Assembly (NCBI GenBank): GCA_903871805.1
Contig: CAIQIE010000279.1
Span: forward strand, 1 to 48,242
DNA from: an uncultured Planctomycetaceae bacterium
GTDB taxonomy: Bacteria > Planctomycetota > Planctomycetia > Planctomycetales > Planctomycetaceae
Reading direction: 5' to 3'
DNA: 48,242 bases
In this document: in pieces, positions 8,848 to 17,067 of the stretch
Numbering within the stretch: the stretch's first letter is position 1
How the letters are laid out: every line of letters starts with the position of its first letter
Notes under the pieces: model-generated
What the model was told of the DNA's origin: nothing
The model's input: the letters and a program-made list of their open reading frames with translations, nothing else
Database searches by the model: none
Position numbers and translations under genes: made by a program

Positions 8848-10575
8848 TTACAGCCCCGGTCGCGGTGGTGTGACAGGTGCCTGAGCGGTGTCAACTCCCC
8901 GCGCGCGAATACGACGCTTCCAGACACTGTCGCCACAGGTGGCGTAAAGCACATCTCGGTCGGCCCCACCAAATGTGACATTGGACAACCAGGCAGCTTT
9001 CGGCTTTCGAATTATAAAATTCACCCGCCCAGGCTGGTCCAGTACCTGAATCCCCACGGAAGTTGTGACGTAAATCCGCCCTTCGGTGTCGACGGTGATG
9101 CCGTCGGCATCACTTTTTCCGTGGTCTGTAATGTGCAGCCATCCATATTCCTGTTTTGCCGACAGACTACCATTGGGCTCTATCTGGAACGAATAGCAGA
9201 AGCGTCCGCGAGTGTCAGACACGGTCAGCAGCGACTGATCGGGCGATGTGATAATCCCGTTGGGAAATTCGATTCCCGTATCCACTTCACGTGTTTTTCC
9301 CGCGGCATCGAAATGCCAGATCTTCTTTGCCGTGGGTTCTGTCACGTAGCCACTGCCATCCGGCAAAAGCACCAGATCGTTTCCACGAATCCCGCTGGCA
9401 AATACTTCCATCGAACCGTCAGCAGAGTAGCGGACAATCTGGCCATCGTCCGTTCGACAGCAGTAAAGCTTTCCGTCCGGACCAAACATGAGTCCGTTGG
9501 ACTTCGCTGTGTCTTGTGCAAACACCTGCACTTTGCCGTCCACACTCACCTTGTGAATGGTATTGTTTGGAATGTCAGTAAAGAACAATTCCCCCGCAGC
9601 GTTGACGGCCGGGCCTTCGGTGAAGGTGTGCCCTTCGCTGACCAGCTGCCAGTCTTCGTTGTCCAGCAGCAGGTCCATTCTGCGTTCTTTGGCTTTTCCC
9701 ACGACAAGTGGTTTTGGGTAATCTCGCCACAACCATGCCAGAGCCTGCGGAAGTATGGCGGCACCATGTTTTCCATTATGACCGCCCTCTCCCCAGACAT
9801 GATTCACGTCATATCCGGCATACTGCAGCGCGGACAGCATGGCCAGATTGGCGTGCCACCAGCTGCCCGCATAAATGTCCTGATCCCGACTGCCATCCTG
9901 CAGGAAAATTCTCAGCGGCTTGTTCTCCATCTTGCGAACTAATCCTGGAAACTGATCCCCGCCCCGCAGTGCCACATAGGTGCCAATTGTGCTGAGCACT
10001 CGACGGAAAGCGTCTGGACGCTCCCACGCGGCATTGAATGCGCAGATCGCCCCGGAACTGGCCCCGGCAATGCAACGATCGTCCGGGTTGTCACTGAACT
10101 TCCATGTCTTCCCAACTTCCGGCAACAACTCCTCTATCAGAAAACGAGCATAGCGATCACCCAAACCATCATACTCAAAGCTGCGGTTGTAACGCGCCTG
10201 AGCGTTTTCGTTGGGAGCCGGTACCAGGCCATGGTTGACAAAAATCCCCAGCTGCACGGGAATGGTGCCGTCATGAATCATATTGTCCAGAACCGTGGGC
10301 AGCTTCCAGCTGTTCGCCATGCCCAGACCGTCCTGAACAATCATCAGGCAGGGTGGTTTAGCAGAGTCATACTTTGCCGGCACATACACCCAGTACTCCC
10401 GAACAGTTCCCGGATAAATCGTACTGCGAAATTCAAACGGCCCTTCCAATTTGCCCCTGGCCACGTTGTCCCGCTCCACCGCCTCGGCGGGCACCGGGTA
10501 CGTCTCCTCCTGGCCAGAAACCAGATTGGTCAGAATCAAAAAATTCAGGAACATCAGCATCGTCAGGAATCGCAT
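8848..10575 (-). CDS. Secreted esterase fused to SMP-30/gluconolactonase-like propeller
   Basis: The 575-residue exported protein joins two hydrolase folds. After a signal peptide (to about residue 21), residues 45-290 form an esterase of the Fes/esterase-D type. Its GASSGA motif (nucleophile Ser173) is followed by LQDGSRDQD with the likely acid and GGHNGKHG with the likely histidine. Residues about 300-560 form an SMP-30/gluconolactonase/LRE beta-propeller starting at EGP (Glu320, the usual metal ligand), with SNGL, GNDLVLLPDG and FPNGI motifs. The pair could open an ester and then a lactone of one sugar-derived compound; this is inference from the fusion. The ATG at 10575 has GAGGAG upstream. 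It is divergent from the prolyl oligopeptidase gene. Confidence 0.88.
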   Translation of the reverse strand: MRFLTMLMFLNFLILTNLVSGQEETYPVPAEAVERDNVARGKLEGPFEFRSTIYPGTVREYWVYVPAKYDSAKPPCLMIVQDGLGMANSWKLPTVLDNMIHDGTIPVQLGIFVNHGLVPAPNENAQARYNRSFEYDGLGDRYARFLIEELLPEVGKTWKFSDNPDDRCIAGASSGAICAFNAAWERPDAFRRVLSTIGTYVALRGGDQFPGLVRKMENKPLRIFLQDGSRDQDIYAGSWWHANLAMLSALQYAGYDVNHVWGEGGHNGKHGAAILPQALAWLWRDYPKPLVVGKAKERRMDLLLDNEDWQLVSEGHTFTEGPAVNAAGELFFTDIPNNTIHKVSVDGKVQVFAQDTAKSNGLMFGPDGKLYCCRTDDGQIVRYSADGSMEVFASGIRGNDLVLLPDGSGYVTEPTAKKIWHFDAAGKTREVDTGIEFPNGIITSPDQSLLTVSDTRGRFCYSFQIEPNGSLSAKQEYGWLHITDHGKSDADGITVDTEGRIYVTTSVGIQVLDQPGRVNFIIRKPKAAWLSNVTFGGADRDVLYATCGDSVWKRRIRARGVDTAQAPVTPPRPGL

Positions 10576-11120
10576 GCAAAAAACTCCTCAAGTCTTTCGG
10601 AAATGTGGGTCACTCCGACAGTGTATCAGGCGATCCTGCGGCGGTCCTGCATCGCGGCTGGAAATTCTTCACCGCCAGGTCCCCGCCTCAGGCAGGTCAT
10701 TTCCTTGTACCGATTGCCCCCGTCGCTTCCACGCAGGCGGCAAACCTGTGCGTTAAAAAAACACCGATCAAAACGGGACCACGCGCCCCGAACGAGGCGC
10801 GGCAGATAGAGATCAACACACATTTGCGGCGTTCTATCATCCCGTCGGGCTGAATTGCACACCCACCACAGACTGCCGGTCCGACGCCGTTGAGCCCCGG
10901 ATCAGGGGCTCACCCAATCCGATACGTTCCCGCCGGCAGGATCGCAGACGGATTGTCTCTGCCTGGAATTCAGACGGTTTAGGCCTGCTGTCGGGGCAAA
11001 AATCGCTTGCGGGCGATATAGTGATACGGTCTGCTGAGGTCGGGCTTTCAGGTCGGGACAACATCTCATCTCCCTGCCCAATCGGCCTCCCTTCCATTAC
11101 CTAAACCCCGGAGAGCTTCC
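10576..11120. other. Divergent intergenic region with a small hairpin
   Basis: This 545-bp region separates the leftward esterase from the rightward peptidase and must hold both promoters. A perfect 8-bp stem (TGAGCCCC/GGGGCTCA, six-base loop) lies at 10891-10912 without a T tract. A leftward frame at 10837-11097 lacks family resemblance and I do not call it. Confidence 0.45.
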
Positions 11121-13253
11121 ATGGTAAGAATTTTTGGACTGACAGTGTCGCTGTTGGTGCTGACGTGGTGTAGTTTTTCCATCAACGCTCAGGACAAAAA
11201 TCTCGTGTACCCAGACACAAAGACCGTCGAGCAGTTCGATGACTTTCACGGAACCAAAGTGGAAGACCCGTACCGCTGGCTGGAAGACGACGTCCGCACT
11301 TCGTCGGATGTGGCCAACTGGGTGGCCAGTCAGAACAAACTGACGTTCGATTTTCTGAAATCCATTCCGCAGCGCGAAGCAATTCAAAAACGCATGACCG
11401 AGCTGTGGAATTACGAAAAGATCGGGGCACCGTTCAAACGCGGCGGTCGCTATTACTTTTCACGAAACGACGGACTGCAAAACCAGAATGTACTCTGGAT
11501 GCAGGAAACTCTGGAAAGTGAACCCCGGATACTGCTGGATCCCAATACCTGGTCAAAAGACGGGACGGTCGCTCTGTCCGGAAGTGCCTTTAGCGACGAT
11601 GGACGTTATGTCGCCTACGGTGTGCAGGAGGCTGGTTCTGACTGGAACACCTGGAAGGTGCTGGAAATCGAAACAGGCAAGGTTCTTGACGAGGAAATTC
11701 GCTGGGTCAAGTTCAGTGCTGCCGAGTGGACGCCGGACAGCCGCGGATTCTTTTACGCCCGCTACCCTGAACCGGAAAAAGACGCCGCCTTCCAGTCTCT
11801 TAACAGCAACATGAAGATCTACTACCACCGCATCGGAACGCCTCAGTCCGCAGACGTCCTCGTCTACGAACGCCCCGATCATCCCGATTGGGGGTTTCAG
11901 CTGAGTGTGTCTGAGGATGGGCACTATCTGATTATCACGATCTGGGTCGGGACCGATGACCGCTATCGCATTGTCGTGAAAGACCTGACAGAACCATATG
12001 GCCTGCCGTTTGAACTGATCAGCAATTTTGAAAACGAATATTCGTTTATCGATAATGATGGACACGTACTCTATTTTCAGACAAACCTGAATGCTCCCAA
12101 TCGGCGAGTCATCGCGATTGATCTGAAAAAGCCTGCCCGGGAAAACTGGAAGGAAATCATTCCTCAGGCAGACAACACTCTTGAAGGGGTGGGTGTCGTG
12201 GGCAACATGTTTGTGTGCAATTATCTGAAGGACGCAAAAACTCAAGTGCGGCTGCATGCCATGGACGGCACCTTTGTCCGTGAAGTCGAATTTCCCGGGA
12301 TCGGGGCGGCCTCTGGATTTGATGGGCGACGAACCGACACAGACACCTTCTATTCCTTCAGCAGTTTTGCCCTGCCCACGACGACTTATCGATACAACAT
12401 GATCACCGGTGAAAGTCGTGAATTTCGCCGTGCGAATGTCAGGTTTAATCCCGACGACTACGAAACTTCGCAGGTGTTTTACACCAGCAAAGACGGTACA
12501 AAAATCCCAATGTTTCTGTGCCACCGTAAAGGTCTGAAGAAAGACAGTAACAATCCCACGCTGCTGTATGGCTATGGCGGCTTTAATATTTCCATCACAC
12601 CGTCCTTCAGTGTCAGTCGTCTGACCTGGATGGAAATGGGGGGAATTCTGGCCGTCGCCAATCTTCGAGGTGGTGGCGAATATGGCGAGGCATGGCACAA
12701 AGCGGGCACAAAACTGCAGAAGCAGAATGTGTTCGACGACTTCATTTCAGCCGCTGAATGGATGATTGAAAATAAGTATACCAGCAGTCGTAAGCTGGCG
12801 ATTCAGGGACGCAGCAACGGCGGGCTTCTTGTAGGAGCCTGTATGACTCAGCGCCCGGATCTGTTTGGCGCCTGTCTGCCCGGCGTCGGAGTCATGGACA
12901 TGCTGCGATTTCACAGATTCACTGCTGGTCGCTTCTGGACGGATGACTTTGGCAGTGCCGACATTCCGGAAGAGTTCGCTGCTCTGCTGAAGTACTCTCC
13001 TTATCACAATCTGGAAGGCGGCGTCCAGTATCCGGCGACTATGATCACGACTGCCGATACCGATGACCGCGTTGTTCCCGGTCATAGTTTCAAGTTTGCC
13101 GCCCAGCTGCAGGCCAGCCAGTCCGGAACCGCTCCGACTCTGATCCGCATCGAAACGTCAGCAGGCCACGGCGCCGGAAAACCCACAGCCAAGATCATCG
13201 AAGAATCGTCCGACGAACTGGCCTTTCTGGTGAAGGCCCTGGGAATTCAATAG
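11121..13253 (+). CDS. Secreted prolyl oligopeptidase (S9A)
   Basis: This 710-residue serine peptidase cleaves short peptides after proline; a signal peptide (to about residue 24) places it outside the cytoplasm. Residues about 30-430 are the family's N-terminal part and seven-blade propeller (YPDTKTVEQFDDFHGTKVEDPYRWLED is the classic start). The C-terminal alpha/beta hydrolase carries the triad: Ser565 in GRSNGGLL, the aspartate in TADTDDRVVP (648/649) and His683 in AGHGAG. GGFNISITPSFS and NLRGGGEYGE are also typical. Length matches the family (about 700). The ATG at 11121 has GGAGAG upstream. The gene looks intact and stands alone. Confidence 0.96.
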   Translation: MVRIFGLTVSLLVLTWCSFSINAQDKNLVYPDTKTVEQFDDFHGTKVEDPYRWLEDDVRTSSDVANWVASQNKLTFDFLKSIPQREAIQKRMTELWNYEKIGAPFKRGGRYYFSRNDGLQNQNVLWMQETLESEPRILLDPNTWSKDGTVALSGSAFSDDGRYVAYGVQEAGSDWNTWKVLEIETGKVLDEEIRWVKFSAAEWTPDSRGFFYARYPEPEKDAAFQSLNSNMKIYYHRIGTPQSADVLVYERPDHPDWGFQLSVSEDGHYLIITIWVGTDDRYRIVVKDLTEPYGLPFELISNFENEYSFIDNDGHVLYFQTNLNAPNRRVIAIDLKKPARENWKEIIPQADNTLEGVGVVGNMFVCNYLKDAKTQVRLHAMDGTFVREVEFPGIGAASGFDGRRTDTDTFYSFSSFALPTTTYRYNMITGESREFRRANVRFNPDDYETSQVFYTSKDGTKIPMFLCHRKGLKKDSNNPTLLYGYGGFNISITPSFSVSRLTWMEMGGILAVANLRGGGEYGEAWHKAGTKLQKQNVFDDFISAAEWMIENKYTSSRKLAIQGRSNGGLLVGACMTQRPDLFGACLPGVGVMDMLRFHRFTAGRFWTDDFGSADIPEEFAALLKYSPYHNLEGGVQYPATMITTADTDDRVVPGHSFKFAAQLQASQSGTAPTLIRIETSAGHGAGKPTAKIIEESSDELAFLVKALGIQ

Positions 13254-13284
13254 GGCCGACTCTCAAAACGTGCCGCCAGAAAAA

Positions 13285-13312
13285 GGCCCGGCGATATCGT
13301 CATCGCCGGGCC
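13285..13312 (-). terminator. Strong hairpin with T run on the minus strand
   Basis: GGCCCGGCGAT and ATCGCCGGGCC form a perfect 11-bp GC-rich stem with a six-base loop. Read leftward, the stem is followed by TTTTT, so it should stop transcripts coming from the rpoN-recO-bamD-lptE-RAYT side. Read rightward, behind the peptidase gene, it has no T tract but may still help end that message. Confidence 0.75.
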
Positions 13313-13416
13313 GTACGGCCGCCGTTCTGAATTGGCCCACGAGGCTATCGGCGTCAGCACCAGAAAACAGGCCCCAGGGTAGGCCGTAATCGCAAGGGAA
13401 GAGGGATTGGTGAGTG

Positions 13417-13452
13417 GCGACTTTGCATGGCCATTTTTTCAAGCAAAGTCGC
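13417..13452. repeat. Perfect 10-bp inverted repeat (REP-like hairpin)
   Basis: GCGACTTTGC at 13417-13426 and GCAAAGTCGC at 13443-13452 are exact inverted copies with a 16-base spacer containing TTTTTT. A related half-site, CAAAGTCGCA, recurs at 13511-13520, right at the edge of the transposase element. RAYT transposases act on REP-type hairpins, so these may be partner repeats; that link is inferred. Confidence 0.5.
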
Positions 13453-13520
13453 TGAGTCACAAAGCAAACGCCAAAGAGAGTGGTTCAAAGCGGCAAAGGA
13501 TTTTGCTCATCAAAGTCGCA

Positions 13521-13549
13521 CGGAATCGCAAAAGGGGACATTCTACTTT
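13521..13549 (+). repeat. Left inverted repeat of RAYT element
   Basis: This 29-bp end pairs with 14236-14264 with two mismatches (one in the central GACA/TGAC part, one in the outer CGATT/CGTTT part). The transposase frame terminates inside it. Confidence 0.8.
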
Positions 13550-14208
13550 TCCGATCTTCCTGGCCTGCCTCGCGGGCGAAGGGAGGATTCCAGGCCGAGC
13601 AGGGCTGCTGTTTTCGTCTGCCATTGGGTCTCACCAAACGGTGTGCCACGAGCAAGGCTGTGACGCAGAGCCTTGAGTTCGGCCTCGGTTTCCACCCCGT
13701 TCACACGGCGTGTCCACTGAGGGGGCTTCCTAATCGGCCCGTCGCACAGCAATCCATCCGGGCCACTTCGAACGGTCGGCTTCAGACTGGACCACTCCCA
13801 GTCCTGACTTCGCTCAACAAGCTCTGCCCGCAGGGGATTTCGCTCCACGTAACGCAAAACGGACAGATAGTGGTCGTCTGATTGAACAGGGAAGGCCTTG
13901 AAGCGGCCCTGCCAGACGTGGCCACTGCTCTCGTAGTGGCGATGATAACGACGAACATGCGACGTCATCAGCCACTGCATCCAGCGACTCAGATCACCGT
14001 CTTCATGCGGCCACAACAGCAGGTGGAAATGGTTTGACATCAGACAAAATCCGGTCAGCCGCATCGGCACCTTTTCGTGCGCTTCCCGCATCAGGTTCAC
14101 AAACGCGGCGAAGTCATCCTCCTTGTGAAAGACGTCACTGCGCCCATTGCCCCGGTTGAGGACATGGTAAACAAAACCACCTCGGGATGCTCTGGATGTA
14201 CGTGGCAT
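13543..14208 (-). CDS. REP-associated tyrosine transposase (RAYT, Y1_Tnp)
   Basis: This 221-residue single-strand HUH endonuclease belongs to the TnpA_REP/IS200-like group. The N-terminus reads GFVYHVLNRGN (11-21). The metal-binding HUH is NHFHLLL with His60 and His62, and the nucleophile is Tyr120 in RYVERNP. The motif HVWQGRFKAFPV (about 97-108) is also typical. All key residues are present and the frame is intact, so the enzyme may be active. The ATG at 14208 (MPRTSRAS) is the usual family start; two upstream in-frame starts add only a few residues. It is likely transcribed by read-through from the lptE operon. Confidence 0.93.
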   Translation of the reverse strand: MPRTSRASRGGFVYHVLNRGNGRSDVFHKEDDFAAFVNLMREAHEKVPMRLTGFCLMSNHFHLLLWPHEDGDLSRWMQWLMTSHVRRYHRHYESSGHVWQGRFKAFPVQSDDHYLSVLRYVERNPLRAELVERSQDWEWSSLKPTVRSGPDGLLCDGPIRKPPQWTRRVNGVETEAELKALRHSLARGTPFGETQWQTKTAALLGLESSLRPRGRPGRSEK

Positions 14209-14235
14209 GGACATTAATCGCTGCAAAAAACATGT

Positions 14236-14264
14236 AAAGTAGAATGACCCCTTTTGCGTTTCCG
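14236..14264 (-). repeat. Right inverted repeat of RAYT element
   Basis: Partner of 13521-13549. It lies between the transposase start and the end of lptE. Confidence 0.8.
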
Positions 14265-14269
14265 GGAGG

Positions 14270-14785
14270 TTACCAGGGGACTTCCATCAGATCCACGATG
14301 TTTGCGGCAAGGCGGCTGACCGCTTCCTGTTGTGCCGTGGCCAGAGACTGACCGACTTCCGGAGCGAAGGTGACACTGCTGAGCTGCGGTGTCAGGGCGT
14401 TTCCGATGGGAAATGTCTTCTGGCTCAGGATCTGTCCACTGCGTCGATCAACCCAGGTGATTTCGGCACCGACAGTCAGTTGCAGTTCCCGGGGATCGTC
14501 AAAACGGGTTTCGCTAAGCGGTGATTTGCGGATATCCACGATGCGTCCACGCAGAATGGTATCGGCGATGTCCGCCTCTTCCAGCCGATATGCTCCGCGA
14601 TTTCGCACTTCCTTCTGCACGGCCTCTGTCAGCAGATAGTCCGTATTACGACGGAAGGATCGCGATTCAAAGACGGCCACATGCACACTGCGAACCCCCT
14701 GCACCGCTTGTGTGCCCAGCATGTACCCGCAGCCACTGAGGGCGGTGAGACTAAGCAGGATCAGCAGTGAGCAACAGCGATTCAT
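14270..14785 (-). CDS. lptE: LptE-like outer-membrane lipoprotein
   Basis: The 171-residue lipoprotein resembles LptE, the plug of the LptD translocon that inserts lipopolysaccharide into the outer membrane. The signal peptide ends in the lipobox LSGC with Cys19. The mature part has the family pattern: a GVRSVHVAVFESRSFRRNTDY start, TEAVQKEVRNRG, and SLATAQQEAVSRLAANIVDLM near the C-terminus. The ATG at 14785 is preferred; a GTG at 14794 overlapping the upstream stop is also possible. It directly follows the BamD-like gene, which suggests translational coupling. No lptD is in the window. Confidence 0.82.
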   Translation of the reverse strand: MNRCCSLLILLSLTALSGCGYMLGTQAVQGVRSVHVAVFESRSFRRNTDYLLTEAVQKEVRNRGAYRLEEADIADTILRGRIVDIRKSPLSETRFDDPRELQLTVGAEITWVDRRSGQILSQKTFPIGNALTPQLSSVTFAPEVGQSLATAQQEAVSRLAANIVDLMEVPW

Positions 14786-14790
14786 GGAGT

Positions 14791-16116
14791 TCACAATTTG
14801 GCGCGTCCGGCATTGGTCGGCTGGCTGACGGATTTGACAGGAGATCCCGGTCGATTTGGCGGAACAGGTGCCGGGGCGGCCTGGGGCAGAGTTTCGAGGA
14901 ACTCAGTGACCTCCGGAAGTCCGGCCAGTTCTTTGCGGTCAATGGAACGCAGAATCTTCCGGGCTTCAGTGGCGTACCCGGTATCCGGGTACTCAGAAAT
15001 CAGCTTAACGCAGGCAATCGCAATCGCTCGCGGCCGATTTTTTCTCCGATAGTATTCGACCATCGACCAGTGTCGTTCCGCTTCCTGCAGATACAGGGCA
15101 TCAAGGTCTTTTCGCAACTGTGGCTGATGCAGCGATGCCGGGAACAGTTGTCGTGACTGTTCCTTCAGACGCCGTGCGCCTTTCAGATCTTCACCCTCAT
15201 AATACGGTCCCTGGTAGCTCATCTGCTTGACGTGCGAACCGAGAATAAAGGCAGATTCCAGATGCCGACTTTCCGGGTATTCCTCACGCAGGATTTCGTA
15301 GTAGCGGTCTGCCTCGACATAGTTCAGATGCCGCTGATAGTGCGTCGCCGTCAGCATCAGGGCATCGTCGGCGAGCGGCCCTGTGGGATCATTCATCCAG
15401 ATGGCCTTCAGGCACTGCAGAGCACGTCCCTGTGTATCAAAAATCGGGCGTGAACGATCGTGAAAGTTTGGCAGGATCCGCACTCGCAGCGTCGGGTCAC
15501 CGGGCTTTTCCTCCGATTTCGATTCCACAATGCGTTCAGCACTAACCGTGCGGATCTCGCTTTTCACAGCAGGTTCCGCAATCTCAAGCCAGTTCTGAGC
15601 AATAGCGAACAGTCGCCGCGTGGCAGGTTCCACATAACGGGTTGACGGGTAATCTTCGAACAACTGATCATACCCGTCCTGAGCCTTTGCATAGCGGCCG
15701 AGTGCATACCAGGATTCGGCGAGATAGAACTGAGCCTCTTCGCCAAGGGACGATTCTTTGAATTTTTTTGTGGCTTTTTTACAGAGCTTAATGGCTTCGT
15801 CGTATTGGCGTCGCTCATAGGCAATGCGGCACAACTCGACTTCGCGGCGTTCCTGAGCTGAAAAGCGGCGTCCCATCTCCAGAGGCGACTCGTCCTCGTT
15901 ACCCAGCATACGGTCAACCCGGCTGCGAATTCCCCGGTAACCGGGCAGGGACGACATTCCGAACATCCCGCTTTTGGAGTCTCGCGAACTTCCCGCGCAG
16001 CCGCAAAGCATTAGGATCAGCAGACACACGACAGCACTGCAACGACCGAAAACTTGTTTCGATCGTTGGATGGATACCGATTCCATTCGGCGATTTCGCA
16101 TCCAGCGGTGAATCAT
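14791..16116 (-). CDS. bamD: BamD-like TPR outer-membrane lipoprotein
   Basis: This 441-residue lipoprotein has a signal peptide with lipobox LCGC (Cys40) and a tetratricopeptide array from about residue 90. The first repeats (YERRQYDEAIKLCKKATKKF, then FYLAESWYALGRYAKAQDGYDQLFEDYPSTRYV) are the BamD/YfiO pattern. BamD is the essential partner of BamA in outer-membrane protein insertion. It is longer than typical proteobacterial BamD (about 245 residues); the additional TPR units and a Pro-rich tail are visible. Its stop overlaps a possible lptE start and recO ends 33 bp upstream, so the three probably share a message. An alternative reading is a general TPR lipoprotein. Confidence 0.75.
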   Translation of the reverse strand: MIHRWMRNRRMESVSIQRSKQVFGRCSAVVCLLILMLCGCAGSSRDSKSGMFGMSSLPGYRGIRSRVDRMLGNEDESPLEMGRRFSAQERREVELCRIAYERRQYDEAIKLCKKATKKFKESSLGEEAQFYLAESWYALGRYAKAQDGYDQLFEDYPSTRYVEPATRRLFAIAQNWLEIAEPAVKSEIRTVSAERIVESKSEEKPGDPTLRVRILPNFHDRSRPIFDTQGRALQCLKAIWMNDPTGPLADDALMLTATHYQRHLNYVEADRYYEILREEYPESRHLESAFILGSHVKQMSYQGPYYEGEDLKGARRLKEQSRQLFPASLHQPQLRKDLDALYLQEAERHWSMVEYYRRKNRPRAIAIACVKLISEYPDTGYATEARKILRSIDRKELAGLPEVTEFLETLPQAAPAPVPPNRPGSPVKSVSQPTNAGRAKL

Positions 16117-16149
16117 GGTTGGGATCCGGAAACAGCAGTTCCCCTGCTT

Positions 16150-16917
16150 TCAGGGAGCAAACTGCAGATACCGCAATGTCTGTGGGCGACGACCAAGGAC
16201 ACTGGTAATCGCGGACACAGCCAGCTTATGGCATTCCTCTGCCTGATTCCCAGTCAGTCGAACACGACCGGCCAGCTCGGCGGAACTCTCCGTCATTCGA
16301 CGAAGAATTTCGATTGCTCCGGACGACACAGATGTGCCCGCGTATTCTTCACGCCGACACGACTGACACAGAAGTCCTCCCTGGCTGACCCAATGAGCAA
16401 AACGACCATTCTGCTCCACAGGACAACTACAGACAGAACACTCAAACAGGTTGGGAAGAAGACCAATTTGCTGAAGAAGGGAGATTTCGAAGTGAATTGT
16501 CACAGACGATGTCTGGCAGTCTGATGAGGAAAGTGACTTCAGCGTAGCTGTTGTCAGATCATAGATATCAGGTGCCGGATCAAAATCTTCCGTCAAACCA
16601 TTCAGCAGTTCCGCGACGTAATACCCCGCGTACAGCCGATTCAGTCCGTCGGAGATTCCACTTTGCTGCGGCTGAAATCTCGCCATCAAACGAGATTCCG
16701 TCAGCAGATTCAGTGTTCCATGAGTCTTCCTGATGAAGACTATGCGACACTCTGAAAGCAGGTCAAGACCAGCCTCAAACGGGCCCTTCAGTCGTTTGGC
16801 CCCCTTGGCGAGAGCCCCGAATTTGCCGAATTCACGGCTAAAAAACGTCACAACCCGGCTTGATTCACTGAAATCAACCTGCCGAATAACGATCGCATCC
16901 GCCTTTTCCAGCGACAC
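16150..16917 (-). CDS. recO: DNA repair protein RecO
   Basis: The 255-residue protein mediates RecA loading on single-stranded DNA with RecF/RecR. The N-terminal OB fold has EKADAIVIRQVDFSESSRVVTFFSREFGKFGALAKGAKR. The middle is helical (AGYYVAELLNGL), and the zinc module is CSVC (about 181) with CQSC. Length is typical. I choose the GTG at 16917 because GGGAG lies five bases upstream and the protein then begins at the OB fold. Another GTG at 16956 would add 13 residues. Upstream lies rpoN on the same strand, 150 bp away. Confidence 0.9.
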   Translation of the reverse strand: MSLEKADAIVIRQVDFSESSRVVTFFSREFGKFGALAKGAKRLKGPFEAGLDLLSECRIVFIRKTHGTLNLLTESRLMARFQPQQSGISDGLNRLYAGYYVAELLNGLTEDFDPAPDIYDLTTATLKSLSSSDCQTSSVTIHFEISLLQQIGLLPNLFECSVCSCPVEQNGRFAHWVSQGGLLCQSCRREEYAGTSVSSGAIEILRRMTESSAELAGRVRLTGNQAEECHKLAVSAITSVLGRRPQTLRYLQFAP

Positions 16918-17067
16918 TACAACTCCCTTCGCGCCATCAAATGGATCAGAGTACACGCATCAATCGGCACGAATGCACACATCAGTGCCATTCCTGGATG
17001 CGCGGCAGCAGCCGGGTTTTATGCGGATCCGGGCGCGTTGAAAAGTCTTCTGGCAGTCTGAGACTTC

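Larger units (their letters stand above)
13521..14264 (-). mobile_element. RAYT/IS200-type element with 29-bp inverted ends
   Basis: A single transposase gene is enclosed by long inverted repeats at 13521-13549 and 14236-14264. They match at 27 of 29 positions and share the core AAAGTAGAATG followed by CCCCTTTTGCG. The left repeat supplies the TAG stop codon of the transposase. The right end lies five bases beyond the lptE stop codon. I see no obvious target-site duplication, as expected for HUH/Y1 enzymes. Confidence 0.8.

Noticed and set aside
8821..9942. Long plus-strand open frame (373 codons) inside the esterase/SMP-30 gene
   Set aside because: It is antisense to a gene with clear catalytic motifs, has no family resemblance and an odd Cys/His-rich composition; it is a shadow of the real frame.
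10837..11097. Minus-strand 86-codon frame between esterase and peptidase
   Set aside because: No ribosome binding site, no family resemblance, and it fills a divergent promoter region with a hairpin.
11553..12698. Long minus-strand open frame (381 codons) inside the prolyl oligopeptidase gene
   Set aside because: It is antisense to a well-supported peptidase and shows no recognisable domain.
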